Source: Sanguibacter gelidistatuariae (GTDB lineage Bacteria > Actinomycetota > Actinomycetes > Actinomycetales > Cellulomonadaceae). From it: a stretch of DNA of 64,000 bases. The number at the start of each line of letters is the position of its first letter. Within the stretch, counting starts at the first letter, position 1. Shown in pieces: positions 8,402 through 16,573 of this stretch. Made by a program: the position numbers and the translations under genes. The stretch is taken from positions 270,835 to 334,834 of the forward strand of contig NZ_FMYH01000005.1 of the NCBI RefSeq assembly GCF_900096585.1, written 5' to 3'. The notes under the pieces were generated by a model. The model did no database searches and was not told where the DNA came from. It was given only the letters and a program-made list of their open reading frames with translations.

Positions 8402-8809
8402 TCAGTCGCCCGCCGTGGCTCCTGTGCCGTCGAGCACCTCAAGGTAGTGCGGGTTCTGCATGACGCCCAGAATGTTGCCGAAGGGGTCGACGACGGCCGC
8501 CGTGCGGAAGCCGTTCCCGCGGTCGGTGATCGCCTGATACTCGGTCGCGCCGAGGGCGACCAGGCGTTCGACGGTGCCCTCGAGGTCGTCGACGTGCCAG
8601 TTGACGAACTGCCCCGCCGGCGCGGGCGGGAGCGGGGGTGCGTACCGGGCGTCGATGATGCCCAGCTCGTGCTGATAGTCCCCGACGCGGAACTCGACGT
8701 ACCCAGGCACGTGGAAGTAGGCGGGGATGCCGAGCACCTCGCTGTACCAGGCCTCGGCGGCGTCCAGGTCTGCGGCGTAGCTGGTGGCGGTCGCGAATCC
8801 TCTGAGCAT
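8402..8809 (-). CDS. VOC (glyoxalase/bleomycin-resistance) superfamily protein
   Basis: 135 residues with two beta-alpha-beta-beta-beta modules: YAADLDAAEAWYSEVLGIPAYF (11-32) and FVNWHVDDLEGTVERLVALGA (68-88), then VVDPFGNILGVMQNP. VOC proteins bind metals or sequester ligands; no specific activity can be given. AAGGAGAA precedes the ATG. It is divergent from the WYL regulator, 86 bp away, which probably controls it. Confidence 0.85.
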   Translation of the reverse strand: MLRGFATATSYAADLDAAEAWYSEVLGIPAYFHVPGYVEFRVGDYQHELGIIDARYAPPLPPAPAGQFVNWHVDDLEGTVERLVALGATEYQAITDRGNGFRTAAVVDPFGNILGVMQNPHYLEVLDGTGATAGD

Positions 8810-8895
8810 GGTGTTCTCCTTGGTTGAGATGGTGACTCCAGCATCGACCTCATAAGTAGTCATCCTCTGAGCACTTTGATGGCGATACTTGAGAC

Positions 8896-9858
8896 ATGCG
8901 AGCTGATCGACTGGTGGCCACCCTCCTGGTGCTGCAGGCGCGTGGTCGCGTGAGCGCGGCCGAGCTCGCCAAGGAGCTGGAGACATCCGTGTCGACGGCG
9001 CGCCGCGACCTGGAGGCGCTCTCGACGGCCGGCATCCCGGTCTATCCGCAGCCGGGCCGAGGGGGCGGATGGCAGCTTCTCGGCGGTGCCCGGACCGACC
9101 TGAGCGGTCTGACCTCGGACGAGGCCCGTGCACTGTTCCTGCTGGTCGGCCCGGCAGCGGCGCTCGACCCCGGAGCCAAGTCCGCACTGCGCAAGCTGGT
9201 CCGGGCCCTTCCCGAGACGTTCCGGGCCGACGCCGAAGCAGCAGCAGAAGCGATCATGGTGGACCTGGCGGGCTGGGGTGCCGCTCCGCGGGACCGCCCG
9301 CAATACGTCAACCAGCTCGAGTCGGCCGTGGTGAGCCGCAGACGGGTGTGCCTTACCTACACCGGCTGGGACAAGGACCCGGTCGACCGTCTCGTCGACC
9401 CCTGGGGCCTGGTACGGAAGGGCGAGGTCTGGTACCTGCTCGGCGCGACCGACGGAGCCGAGCGCACCTACCGCGTGGAGCGGATCACAGACCTGGAGAT
9501 CACCGACCAACCGGCCCAGCGGCCGCCCCGAGGTGGCCTGGAGGCGGCATGGGCGCGGGTCCTCGACGACGTACGTGGGCTGCGTGCCCGCGCCTCCGCG
9601 ACGGTGACCGTCGACGCTGAGGTCCTGCCGTGGCTCCGCTCGACCTTCGGCCCGGAGTCGATCCAGCAGGACACGGTCATCGAGGGCCGAGCCCGTGTGG
9701 TGATCACCGCCCCCACGGCGGAGATCATCGCGCGAGGTCTGGTCGGCTGGGCCGAGCGCATCGACGTGCACGGGCCCGCCTCGGTGCGGGCCGAGATCGC
9801 CCGGCTCGGATCGATGGCCGTCGACCGCAACACCCCGGGAGGCCCCGCGGAAGGCTAG
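8896..9858 (+). CDS. HTH-WYL transcriptional regulator (YafY/PafC type)
   Basis: 320 residues. The N-terminal DeoR-like winged helix (about 1-60) reads RADRLVATLLVLQARGRVSAAELAKELETSVSTARRDLEAL. The WYL region (about 135-215) contains RRRVCLTYTGWD, VDPWGLVRKGEVWYLLGATDG and TYRVERITDL, followed by a C-terminal extension to about 305. WYL domains sense ligands, often nucleic-acid related. It sits between two VOC genes: divergent from one and converging on the other 8 bp away. Regulation of the divergent VOC gene is likely. Confidence 0.9.
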   Translation: MRADRLVATLLVLQARGRVSAAELAKELETSVSTARRDLEALSTAGIPVYPQPGRGGGWQLLGGARTDLSGLTSDEARALFLLVGPAAALDPGAKSALRKLVRALPETFRADAEAAAEAIMVDLAGWGAAPRDRPQYVNQLESAVVSRRRVCLTYTGWDKDPVDRLVDPWGLVRKGEVWYLLGATDGAERTYRVERITDLEITDQPAQRPPRGGLEAAWARVLDDVRGLRARASATVTVDAEVLPWLRSTFGPESIQQDTVIEGRARVVITAPTAEIIARGLVGWAERIDVHGPASVRAEIARLGSMAVDRNTPGGPAEG

Positions 9859-9866
9859 GGAGTGCC

Positions 9867-10295
9867 CTAACCGAAGACGACCGTGCCGTCCTCGGCGATG
9901 CACCACCCCGGGTTGTGCGCGATCTCCCAGATCACACCGTTCGGGTCCTGCACGTGGGCATGGAAGACGCCGCCGAACTGCCCCGCCCGGGGCGATTTCA
10001 GGATCGTCCCGCCGGCCGTCTCCATGGCGGCCACGAGCTTGATCACCTCGTCCGGGCTGTCGACGTTGTGGGCCAGGGTGACGCCGGAGACCTGGGAGCG
10101 ATCCTGGCCGGACTCGAGGTCCTCGTTGAACTTCTCGGCGTCGAAGAATCCCAGTACGAGGCCTGGTCCGGTCTGGAAGAAGATGATCTCGCCCTCGACG
10201 TCGGCCAGCGGAGTCCATCCCAGGGCCCGGTAGAACGTCCGCGTGGCGCTCAGATCCGCGGTGGCCAGGGTGATGAAGTGCAGTCGCTGATGCAT
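9867..10295 (-). CDS. VOC superfamily protein
   Basis: 142 residues with the VOC fold signature: LHFITLATADLSATRTFYRALGWTPL (5-30), IIFFQTGPGLVLGFFD, GVTLAHNVDSPDEV and HAHVQDPNGVIWEIAHNPGW. The last motif ends with the strand carrying the usual metal or ligand residue (Glu in WEIA). It is only distantly similar to the other VOC protein across the WYL gene, so not a recent duplicate. Ligand unknown. Confidence 0.85.
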   Translation of the reverse strand: MHQRLHFITLATADLSATRTFYRALGWTPLADVEGEIIFFQTGPGLVLGFFDAEKFNEDLESGQDRSQVSGVTLAHNVDSPDEVIKLVAAMETAGGTILKSPRAGQFGGVFHAHVQDPNGVIWEIAHNPGWCIAEDGTVVFG

Positions 10296-10341
10296 GAAGT
10301 GCCCCGTTCGGTGTCTGGACGCGTGAAGTGGAACGTGTCGA

Positions 10342-11055
10342 TCAGGTGCCGCCGACAACCTCGGCGAACAGGTCCGCGTGCTCACCCAGTGCCGTGACCC
10401 CGGCCGCGGTTGCCGCGTGATGGCGAGGGGACCCCTTCGCGAACCACGAGTAGTAGTTGCGGGCCAGGATCGCCGAAGTGTTGTCAGGCCCGCCCAGCGC
10501 GCGGATCTGGGTCGTGGTGCGCTCGCCGTGGGCGTCGAGGATGGCCACGATCGCCAGGCTCCGTTCCTTGTAGACGGTGAGGATACGACGTCGGACAACG
10601 CCGCCGGCGTTGCGGCTCCCGGTGCGTCCGGTGTGCTCGGTGAGCACCGCGAGACGCTTCTTGACGTTGGTGCGCACCGCCCGCGCGGGGGCGGGGTGGA
10701 CGGCCGCGTCCACCTGACCGACGCCGGCCTCGGTGAACGCGACGAAGAGCAACCCGATCTCCAGTCGCCGGCACAGCCGCACGATGTCGTCATGGCGCGG
10801 CGCCCGGTACCCGCCCTTGGGCAGCGGGATCGCGACATACACGCCGTCGGCGACAAGCTGGCGACGCGAGGCCTGGAACAGCAGCTCGATCGTGAAGCCG
10901 GTCTTCAGCTCGACGACGATGAGCTCCTCGCCGCGCACGGCGGTCACATCGCAGTCCTTGACCTCACCCTTGACCTCGTAGCCGAGGCCCTCCAGGAACG
11001 CCTTGACCGGCGGGTACAGGTCGGTCTCCTGCAGAGCGGGGGCGCGGACCGCCAT
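10342..11055 (-). CDS. DUF2161 family, PD-(D/E)XK-type nuclease-like protein
   Basis: 237 residues. The N-terminal part carries the restriction-endonuclease-like core: KDCDVTAVRGEELIVVELKTGF, where Asp36 and Glu49-x-Lys51 match the D...ExK metal site. The rest matches DUF2161 (ADGVYVAIPLPKGG, LFVAFTEAGV, RNYYSWF). The family is annotated as a putative phosphodiesterase without proven substrate; there is no methyltransferase or helicase partner nearby, so a repair or salvage nuclease is as likely as defence. AAGGAGG precedes the ATG. Confidence 0.8.
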   Translation of the reverse strand: MAVRAPALQETDLYPPVKAFLEGLGYEVKGEVKDCDVTAVRGEELIVVELKTGFTIELLFQASRRQLVADGVYVAIPLPKGGYRAPRHDDIVRLCRRLEIGLLFVAFTEAGVGQVDAAVHPAPARAVRTNVKKRLAVLTEHTGRTGSRNAGGVVRRRILTVYKERSLAIVAILDAHGERTTTQIRALGGPDNTSAILARNYYSWFAKGSPRHHAATAAGVTALGEHADLFAEVVGGT

Positions 11056-11100
11056 CGTGCGGGGCCTCCTTCGACGTCGGGCTGGGTGTGGGCTTCCACG

Positions 11101-11916
11101 CTACCTGCCCGACGGCGCCCGCCCGGCAGGCGCGGCGGCCTGCGGTGCCGCTGTGGCTTGAGGGGCCGGTGGATCGGGAGCCCGGTCGACGATCTTGGCG
11201 AGGCGAGAGCGGGTGCGGTTCTTCGAGGCGAGGGACCTGACAACCGGCGACGGGTCGTCTAACAGGCGCCGGAAGACCGGCAGGCCGGCGGCGGAGTCGG
11301 CGGCCACAGCGACGCTCCAGGCGTACTCGAGCGTCTTGCGCAGCGACACCCATGCATCCGTGCGCCGGGTCGCCGCGTCCGCGGAGGCAAACAGTGTGGT
11401 GGCCCTGCCGCAGGACGCCAGGGCGGCGGCCGCCGCCTCGGGGGCGTGGAGCAGGCGGGGCTCGCAGATCGTGGCGAGGGCCGCGCGCACGAGCCGCGGG
11501 TCCTCGGAGAGCGTCCACGTGCTGATGGCGGACGCGACCGGTGATGCGGGGCCCCAGACCGCGCTCGCCGGCGCGATGACGTCAGCCGCGAGCTGCAGGC
11601 CTCGCGCGACGCCCTCGCGCACGCGCCACCGGTCGTCGCGAGCGCGCTCCGTGAGGACGCCCAGGAGCGCCGCGAAGGTTTCAGTGCCGACCTCGGTGCC
11701 CGCCATCGCGCGTCCGACGCCCGCGGTGCCGCATGTGGCCAGGTACTCGTCCGTCTCGCCAGACAGGCGACGAAGGGTGGTGAGGTCCACCTCGGCGGCG
11801 CAGCGGTCGACGAGGGAGAGGTTGGCGCGCGGGCCGGGCAGGCCCGAGCCGGCGAGGAGATGGGCGCGCAGGTCGAACACGGAAAGGGATCCGAGGTCAG
11901 GGGGTGAGAGCGGCAC
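11101..11916 (-). CDS. HEAT-repeat-like helical protein
   Basis: 271 residues, mostly alpha helical, with HEAT/armadillo-like phrases (RDDRWRVREGVARGLQLAAD, EDPRLVRAALATICEPRLL, DDPSPVVRSLASKNRTRSRLAKIVD). It resembles DNA-alkylation-repair-type HEAT proteins in layout but lacks motifs I could use to assign a glycosylase. The C-terminal tail is Ala/Pro rich (residues about 250-271). GTG start with AGGAGGAA upstream. It precedes the DUF2161 gene on the same strand with a gap of about 45 bp, so they may be co-transcribed. Confidence 0.65.
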   Translation of the reverse strand: MPLSPPDLGSLSVFDLRAHLLAGSGLPGPRANLSLVDRCAAEVDLTTLRRLSGETDEYLATCGTAGVGRAMAGTEVGTETFAALLGVLTERARDDRWRVREGVARGLQLAADVIAPASAVWGPASPVASAISTWTLSEDPRLVRAALATICEPRLLHAPEAAAAALASCGRATTLFASADAATRRTDAWVSLRKTLEYAWSVAVAADSAAGLPVFRRLLDDPSPVVRSLASKNRTRSRLAKIVDRAPDPPAPQATAAPQAAAPAGRAPSGR

Positions 11917-12037
11917 GGCGAGTTCCTCCTTCGACCAGCATCGCTCGGATCGTAGGACCGGGCCACGGCGGTACGACGGGTCCTAGGTCCCGTCCGCCAC
12001 GAACGCTGCGTGGTTAGTGTCGAGATGGAGGTGGATC

Positions 12038-12538
12038 ATGGTGCGACCGACGACCAAGGAAGAGCTGCTCCGTGCGAGCGACGACGGTCTCCAGGCGGTG
12101 TGGGACGGAGCCGCCGAGCTCGGGGAGGGTGCGCGGTGGGACGACCCCGATGACCGCGACCACAGCGTGCGAGACGTCGTCGGACATCTACGTGAGTGGC
12201 AGCGGATGATGCTCGGCTGGTACGACGACGGGATGGCCGGCCGCGCGCCTGTGATGCCCGCCCCCGGTCACACGTGGCGGACGACGCCGGCCCTCAATGC
12301 GGAGATCTGGGTGCGCTACCAGGACACGACCGAGCTGGAGGTGCGCGAGGGGCTCGCCGAGACCCACGCGCGACTGAGGGCGATCATCATGTCCCATACC
12401 GAGGACGAGCTCTTCGAGAAGACGCGGTATCCATGGACGGGGAGCACGTCGCTCGGGTCGTATGTCGTCTCGGCGACGTCGAGCCACTACGCGTGGGCCG
12501 CGACGAAGCTCCGGCGGCGGCGCGTGGCGGTGGCCTAG
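12038..12538 (+). CDS. ClbS/DfsB family four-helix-bundle protein
   Basis: 166 residues: RPTTKEELLRASDDGLQAVWDGA at the N-terminus, DHSVRDVVGHLREWQRMMLGWYDDG, WVRYQDTTELEVREGLAETHARL and SSHYAWAATKLRR at the end. This is the DinB/ClbS-like layout. ClbS of the colibactin cluster is a cyclopropane hydrolase giving self-resistance; relatives of this size are usually stand-alone with unknown substrates. The ATG is chosen for GGAGGTGG just upstream rather than the ATG 21 bp earlier. Confidence 0.8.
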   Translation: MVRPTTKEELLRASDDGLQAVWDGAAELGEGARWDDPDDRDHSVRDVVGHLREWQRMMLGWYDDGMAGRAPVMPAPGHTWRTTPALNAEIWVRYQDTTELEVREGLAETHARLRAIIMSHTEDELFEKTRYPWTGSTSLGSYVVSATSSHYAWAATKLRRRRVAVA

Positions 12539-12648
12539 GCCATTTCGGCGCGCGCTGCCGGGACCTTGTGCCCTCAGAAGTGCAGATTCCCCTGCCTAGA
12601 TTGAGCGGAGACGCAATTTCTTGAGTTAAGAACGCCCCCGGAGGATTC

Positions 12649-15114
12649 ATGCCCGACGCTGCGATCGACGACCTTCTCACACAGGACGGCGGCACCCCAC
12701 GCCGCTCGTTCCTGAAGTGGTCCGCTGCTGTAGGCGGTGGCGCGGCGGCGCTCGGGGCCGGCGCGTACTTCGGGGTGCTGCCCGGCATCGGTCCGGAGAA
12801 TGCGGCGCACGCCGAGTCCGGCTCGGGGATCGATCGCACAGTGTGGTCCGCGTGCGTCGTGAACTGCGGTTCGCGCTGCCCTCTGCGATACCAGGTCAAA
12901 GATGGCACGATCGTGCGGGTCCTCCCGGACAACACGGGCGACGACGGTCTGCTCACGCGCCAGATCCGCGCATGTGTCCGCGGACGCAACATGCGCCAGC
13001 GCATCTACAACCCGGACCGCATCAAGACCCCGCTCAAGAGGGTCGGCCCGCGCGGCAGCGGGCAGTACGAGGCGATCTCCTGGGACGAGGCGCTCGACCT
13101 CTTCGCCGACAAGCTCAAGCACACGATCGACACGTACGGCAACGAGTCGATCTATAAGAACTACGGATCAGGCGTGTGGAATGCTCATCTCGGAACCAGC
13201 GGTGGGTGGGAGCGCCTGTTCAACCTGCTCGGCGGCTTCCTCGGCTACTACGGGAACTACAGCTACGCGCAGATCCTGACCGTCACCCAATACCACTACG
13301 GTGCACCGGATGAGCAGATCTCGAACAGTTTCGAGGACAGCGTGACCAACTCGGACATGCTCGTCCTGTGGGGCAACAACCCGCAGGAGACCCGTATGTC
13401 CGGGGGCGGAAACACGTTCACGTCGGCCGCGGCGATGAAGAACAACAACCTCAAGATCGTTGTGGTCGACCCCCGTCACTCGGACTCAGCCGCGGTCCTG
13501 GCTGATGAGTGGCTTGCCCCCCGCCCCGGCTCGGACGCCGCTCTCGTGGCCGGGATGGCACACGTCATGATCAGCGAAAATCTGCACGATCAGGCGTTCC
13601 TGGACAAGTACTGCCAGGGCTTCGATGAGGCGCACATGCCCGAGGGCGTCCCCGCGGGGCATTCCTACATGTCCTACGTCATGGGCCTGGGACCGGACGG
13701 GATCGAGAAGACCCCCGCCTGGGCAGCGCAGATCACCGGCGTCACCGAACGGCAGATCGCCAGCTTCGCTCGAGACCTCGCCAACGCCCGGGCCGCGAAC
13801 ATCACTCAAGGGTGGGGACCGCAACGGCACGCCAACGGTGAGAACCAGGCACGCGCGATCTACACGCTGGCCGCGATGACCGGGAACGTCGGGATCCCCG
13901 GCGGTGGCACAGGTGGGCGCGAGGGCTACTACTGGCCGATCACCAGCTGGTTCCCCGACGGGGAGAACCCCGTCAAGACCCAGATCTCCATGTTCGGCTG
14001 GACCGACGCGGTCGAGCGCGGGCCGGAACTGACGGCACTGAAGGACGGCATCCGCGGCAAGGACAAGCTCGACGTCGGCATCAAGTTCATGCTGCAGTAC
14101 GGCGGGAACATGCTCTCGAGCCAGCATGCGGATATCAACCGAACGCGCAAGATCCTCACAGATGAATCCCTGTGCGAGTTCATCTGCGTCGTGGACAACC
14201 AGATGACAGCGTCCGCCAACATGGCGGACCTGATCCTTCCTGACACCACAACCGCGGAGCGCTGGGACCTCGTGCCGAGCGAGTACACCGGCGACATGGC
14301 GTACCTGATCATGGCGGAGAAGGCGATCGAACCGCTTTTCGACTCCAAACCGGCCTATGAGATGTGCGTCGGGATCGCCCAGCGGATGGGAATCGAGCAG
14401 GAGTTCACCGAGGGGCGCACTCTCGAGGAGTGGGCCCGCTGGATGCAGGCGGAGACAGTGCGTGAGCACCCCGAGTTCCCCACCTTTGACGAGCTGCGCG
14501 TGCAGGGCGTCTACCGGTATTACAACCCCGAGGGCCTCACTGTTGCGCTCAAGGACTTCCGGGACGACCCGGATGCGAACCCGCTCGCGACGCCGTCGGG
14601 CAAGATCGAGATCTTCTCGACCGGTCTGTGGGAGATGGCCAAGACCTGGGAGTTCCCGGACCCGCTGCCCGGTGATGTCATCACCGCCCTGCCCGAGCAC
14701 GTCGATACCTGGGAAGGGCCAGTCGAGGCTCGAACGAACAAGGAGTTCCCACTCCAGGTGATCGGACACCACTTCAAGGGACGCGTCCACTCGACCTATG
14801 GGAACCTCACCCTGCTCAAGGAGGCTCACCCCCAGATGGTGTGGATCAACACGATGGATGCTGACGCGCGCGGAATCGTCGAAGGCGACCTCGTCGAGGT
14901 CTTCAACAACCGCGGCCGCATCCGCATCCCGGCGCGTGTCACACCGCGCATCATGCCCGGGGTGCTCTCGGTCCCGCAGGGTGCGTGGTTCAAGCTCGAC
15001 GCGGACGGCGTCGACATCGGTGGCGCGGTCAACACGTTGACCAAGATCCACCCGACACCGATCTCCAAGGGGAACCCGCAGCACACGGCACTCGTCCAAG
15101 TAGTGAAGGCCTGA
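12649..15114 (+). CDS. dmsA: DMSO-reductase-type molybdopterin oxidoreductase, catalytic subunit
   Basis: 821 residues, the usual DmsA length. A Tat signal (RRSFLKW, Arg18-Arg19) precedes a hydrophobic stretch and a likely cleavage site after AHA (53-55), so the enzyme is exported folded. Cys69, Cys73, Cys77 and Cys109 bind an N-terminal [4Fe-4S] cluster. Ser205 in YGNYSYAQI is the expected molybdenum ligand, equivalent to the serine of E. coli DmsA. The C-terminal molybdopterin-dinucleotide domain follows (HSTYGNLTLLKEAHPQ). It should reduce DMSO or a related S- or N-oxide during anaerobic respiration. Downstream is the TorD chaperone at a 3-bp gap, but no iron-sulfur DmsB or membrane DmsC subunit. 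GGAGG precedes the ATG. Confidence 0.9.
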   Translation: MPDAAIDDLLTQDGGTPRRSFLKWSAAVGGGAAALGAGAYFGVLPGIGPENAAHAESGSGIDRTVWSACVVNCGSRCPLRYQVKDGTIVRVLPDNTGDDGLLTRQIRACVRGRNMRQRIYNPDRIKTPLKRVGPRGSGQYEAISWDEALDLFADKLKHTIDTYGNESIYKNYGSGVWNAHLGTSGGWERLFNLLGGFLGYYGNYSYAQILTVTQYHYGAPDEQISNSFEDSVTNSDMLVLWGNNPQETRMSGGGNTFTSAAAMKNNNLKIVVVDPRHSDSAAVLADEWLAPRPGSDAALVAGMAHVMISENLHDQAFLDKYCQGFDEAHMPEGVPAGHSYMSYVMGLGPDGIEKTPAWAAQITGVTERQIASFARDLANARAANITQGWGPQRHANGENQARAIYTLAAMTGNVGIPGGGTGGREGYYWPITSWFPDGENPVKTQISMFGWTDAVERGPELTALKDGIRGKDKLDVGIKFMLQYGGNMLSSQHADINRTRKILTDESLCEFICVVDNQMTASANMADLILPDTTTAERWDLVPSEYTGDMAYLIMAEKAIEPLFDSKPAYEMCVGIAQRMGIEQEFTEGRTLEEWARWMQAETVREHPEFPTFDELRVQGVYRYYNPEGLTVALKDFRDDPDANPLATPSGKIEIFSTGLWEMAKTWEFPDPLPGDVITALPEHVDTWEGPVEARTNKEFPLQVIGHHFKGRVHSTYGNLTLLKEAHPQMVWINTMDADARGIVEGDLVEVFNNRGRIRIPARVTPRIMPGVLSVPQGAWFKLDADGVDIGGAVNTLTKIHPTPISKGNPQHTALVQVVKA

Positions 15115-15117
15115 CTC

Positions 15118-15843
15118 ATGCACCTGTCCGCAACCGACGGCCCGGTGGACTCCCGGGTGGCCGCACTGGCCTCCGACACCGGGGCGCTCGCTCAGACTCT
15201 CGACGCCTTTGCAGCCAGCTTTGGAGCCCTGGCCGGGCTCCTGCTGGCTGCGCCGGTCCCAGATGTGCAGAATCGGGTCCGCGAACCTGAGCTGCTGGCG
15301 CAGTGGCCCCTGAAGGAACAGCCTGATTGCCAGCGGGGCATCAGCCTGCTCCTGGAATCCGGTGCCAACGCGGAAAGCGTAGAGGTGATCCATCGCGACT
15401 ACAACGAGTTGTACGTGGGCCCGCACCGGGTCAAGGTCTCCCCGTACGAGTCGGTGCACCGGTCCGCAGAGGGCCTGCTGTTCGACGAGGAGACCTTGCA
15501 GGTGCGCGACGCCTATGCAGGCTTCGGCCTGGTGGCGCCGAAGCTCAACAAGGAGCCCGATGACCATCTGGGACTCGAGCTCGGCTTCGTGTCGACGTTG
15601 TGTGTACGCGGTTTGGAGGCGATCGAGGCGAAGGACCAATCCGTGCTCGTCGGGACGCTGCGCGGCCTCCTCGCCTTCCTTGACGAACACCTGCTCGTGT
15701 GGGCGCCGGACTGCTTCGCCCGCACAGAGAAGGTCGCGACGACATCGTTCTATCAAGGGGTGGGAGCCCTCGGCTCGGGGACGTGCCTGGCAGCGGAGGC
15801 GATTCTCCTGAGCGAGACGCATCAGCCCAGCCCTGGCCGTTGA
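15118..15843 (+). CDS. TorD/DmsD-family molybdoenzyme chaperone
   Basis: 241-residue all-helical protein of the TorD/DmsD (NarJ-like) family. The diagnostic segment is YNELYVGPHRVKVSPYESVHRSAEGLL (about 92-118), equivalent to the Y/F-x-x-LF-xG...PxxP/YES motif, followed by the conserved LGLELGFVSTL helix and LLAFLDEHLLVWAP. Such chaperones bind the Tat signal of the cognate catalytic subunit and help insert molybdopterin. It is effectively co-translated with dmsA. Confidence 0.85.
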   Translation: MHLSATDGPVDSRVAALASDTGALAQTLDAFAASFGALAGLLLAAPVPDVQNRVREPELLAQWPLKEQPDCQRGISLLLESGANAESVEVIHRDYNELYVGPHRVKVSPYESVHRSAEGLLFDEETLQVRDAYAGFGLVAPKLNKEPDDHLGLELGFVSTLCVRGLEAIEAKDQSVLVGTLRGLLAFLDEHLLVWAPDCFARTEKVATTSFYQGVGALGSGTCLAAEAILLSETHQPSPGR

Positions 15844-15850
15844 GGCCGCC

Positions 15851-15876
15851 GACCGGGCGCCACGTCGTGCCCGGTC
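15851..15876. terminator. Stem-loop between convergent torD and lysE genes
   Basis: GACCGGGC and GCCCGGTC form a perfect 8-bp stem around a 10-nt loop in the short gap between convergent genes, overlapping the lysE stop codon. There is no T-run, so it is best read as a possible bidirectional, GC-type terminator. Confidence 0.5.
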
Positions 15877-16513
15877 ATCCCCAGACGGCCATCCGTACCC
15901 CGAGCGTCACCATGACGACGGCGATGAGCGCATCGAGCACCTGCCAGGACCGCGGCCGGGCGAAGACCGGCCGTAGCAGCCGGGCGCCGAAGCCGAGGGC
16001 GAAGAACCACACGAAGCTCGCGGTGATGGCTCCGCCCACCCACCACCAGCGCTCGTCGGGTCCCTGCTGGTTGGCGACTGAGCCGAGGAAGACCACCGTG
16101 TCGAGGTAGACGTGCGGGTTCAGCCAGGTCAGGGTGAGCACCGTGGTCATCGCGATACGGAGCGGCACCGACGACGACGTTGCGTCAGGGACGAGGGTCG
16201 CCGGGCGGGCCGCCGACCGCGCCGCGAGTGCGCCGTAGGTGATGAGGAAGGCGGCCCCGAGCACGCGCACGACCAGCAGGACGGATGGGGCGGACTCGAT
16301 GACGGAGCCGACTCCGACCACTCCCGCAGTGATGAGCACGGCGTCGGACAAGGCGCACACGAGGACGACGGGCAGCACCGTGCGGCGTCGGTCGCTGATC
16401 CCCAGCCGCAGCACATAGGCGTTCTGGCTGCCGATCGCCACGATGAGGGCGAGGCCCGTGGCCAGGCCGGTCAGGGCGGGGACGGCGGTGGTCGTGAAGG
16501 TCACGGCTCTCAC
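15875..16513 (-). CDS. LysE/ArgO-family basic amino acid exporter
   Basis: About 212 residues with six predicted membrane helices. Family signatures are TGLATGLALIVAIGSQNAYVLRLGI near the N-terminus (G-x-Q-N-A-(F/Y)-V), VCALSDAVLI, and TLTWLNPHVYLDTVVFLGS in the fourth helix. It exports lysine and/or arginine. The start is uncertain: GTG codons before RAVTF and three codons later, and a TTG four codons earlier, are all possible with no clear ribosome site, so it may be leaderless. It is divergent from the LysG/ArgP-like regulator, the classical control arrangement. Confidence 0.9.
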   Translation of the reverse strand: MRAVTFTTTAVPALTGLATGLALIVAIGSQNAYVLRLGISDRRRTVLPVVLVCALSDAVLITAGVVGVGSVIESAPSVLLVVRVLGAAFLITYGALAARSAARPATLVPDATSSSVPLRIAMTTVLTLTWLNPHVYLDTVVFLGSVANQQGPDERWWWVGGAITASFVWFFALGFGARLLRPVFARPRSWQVLDALIAVVMVTLGVRMAVWG

Positions 16514-16573
16514 GCTAGAGCCCAAATCATCTGCAGTACAGTGAATGTTTCTCTGAGTGATGAAGGGTTGCTA

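Noticed and set aside
10342..11055. DUF2161 protein as part of a restriction-modification system
   Set aside because: It has a nuclease-like core, but there is no methyltransferase, specificity subunit or helicase nearby.
12590..12630. FNR/ArcA-like site upstream of dmsA
   Set aside because: TTGAG and TTGAGTTAA are present but no TTGAT-N4-ATCAA dyad can be formed.
13486..15822. A 778-codon open frame on the minus strand
   Set aside because: Antisense to dmsA and torD, both with complete family signatures; no ribosome site or recognisable domain.
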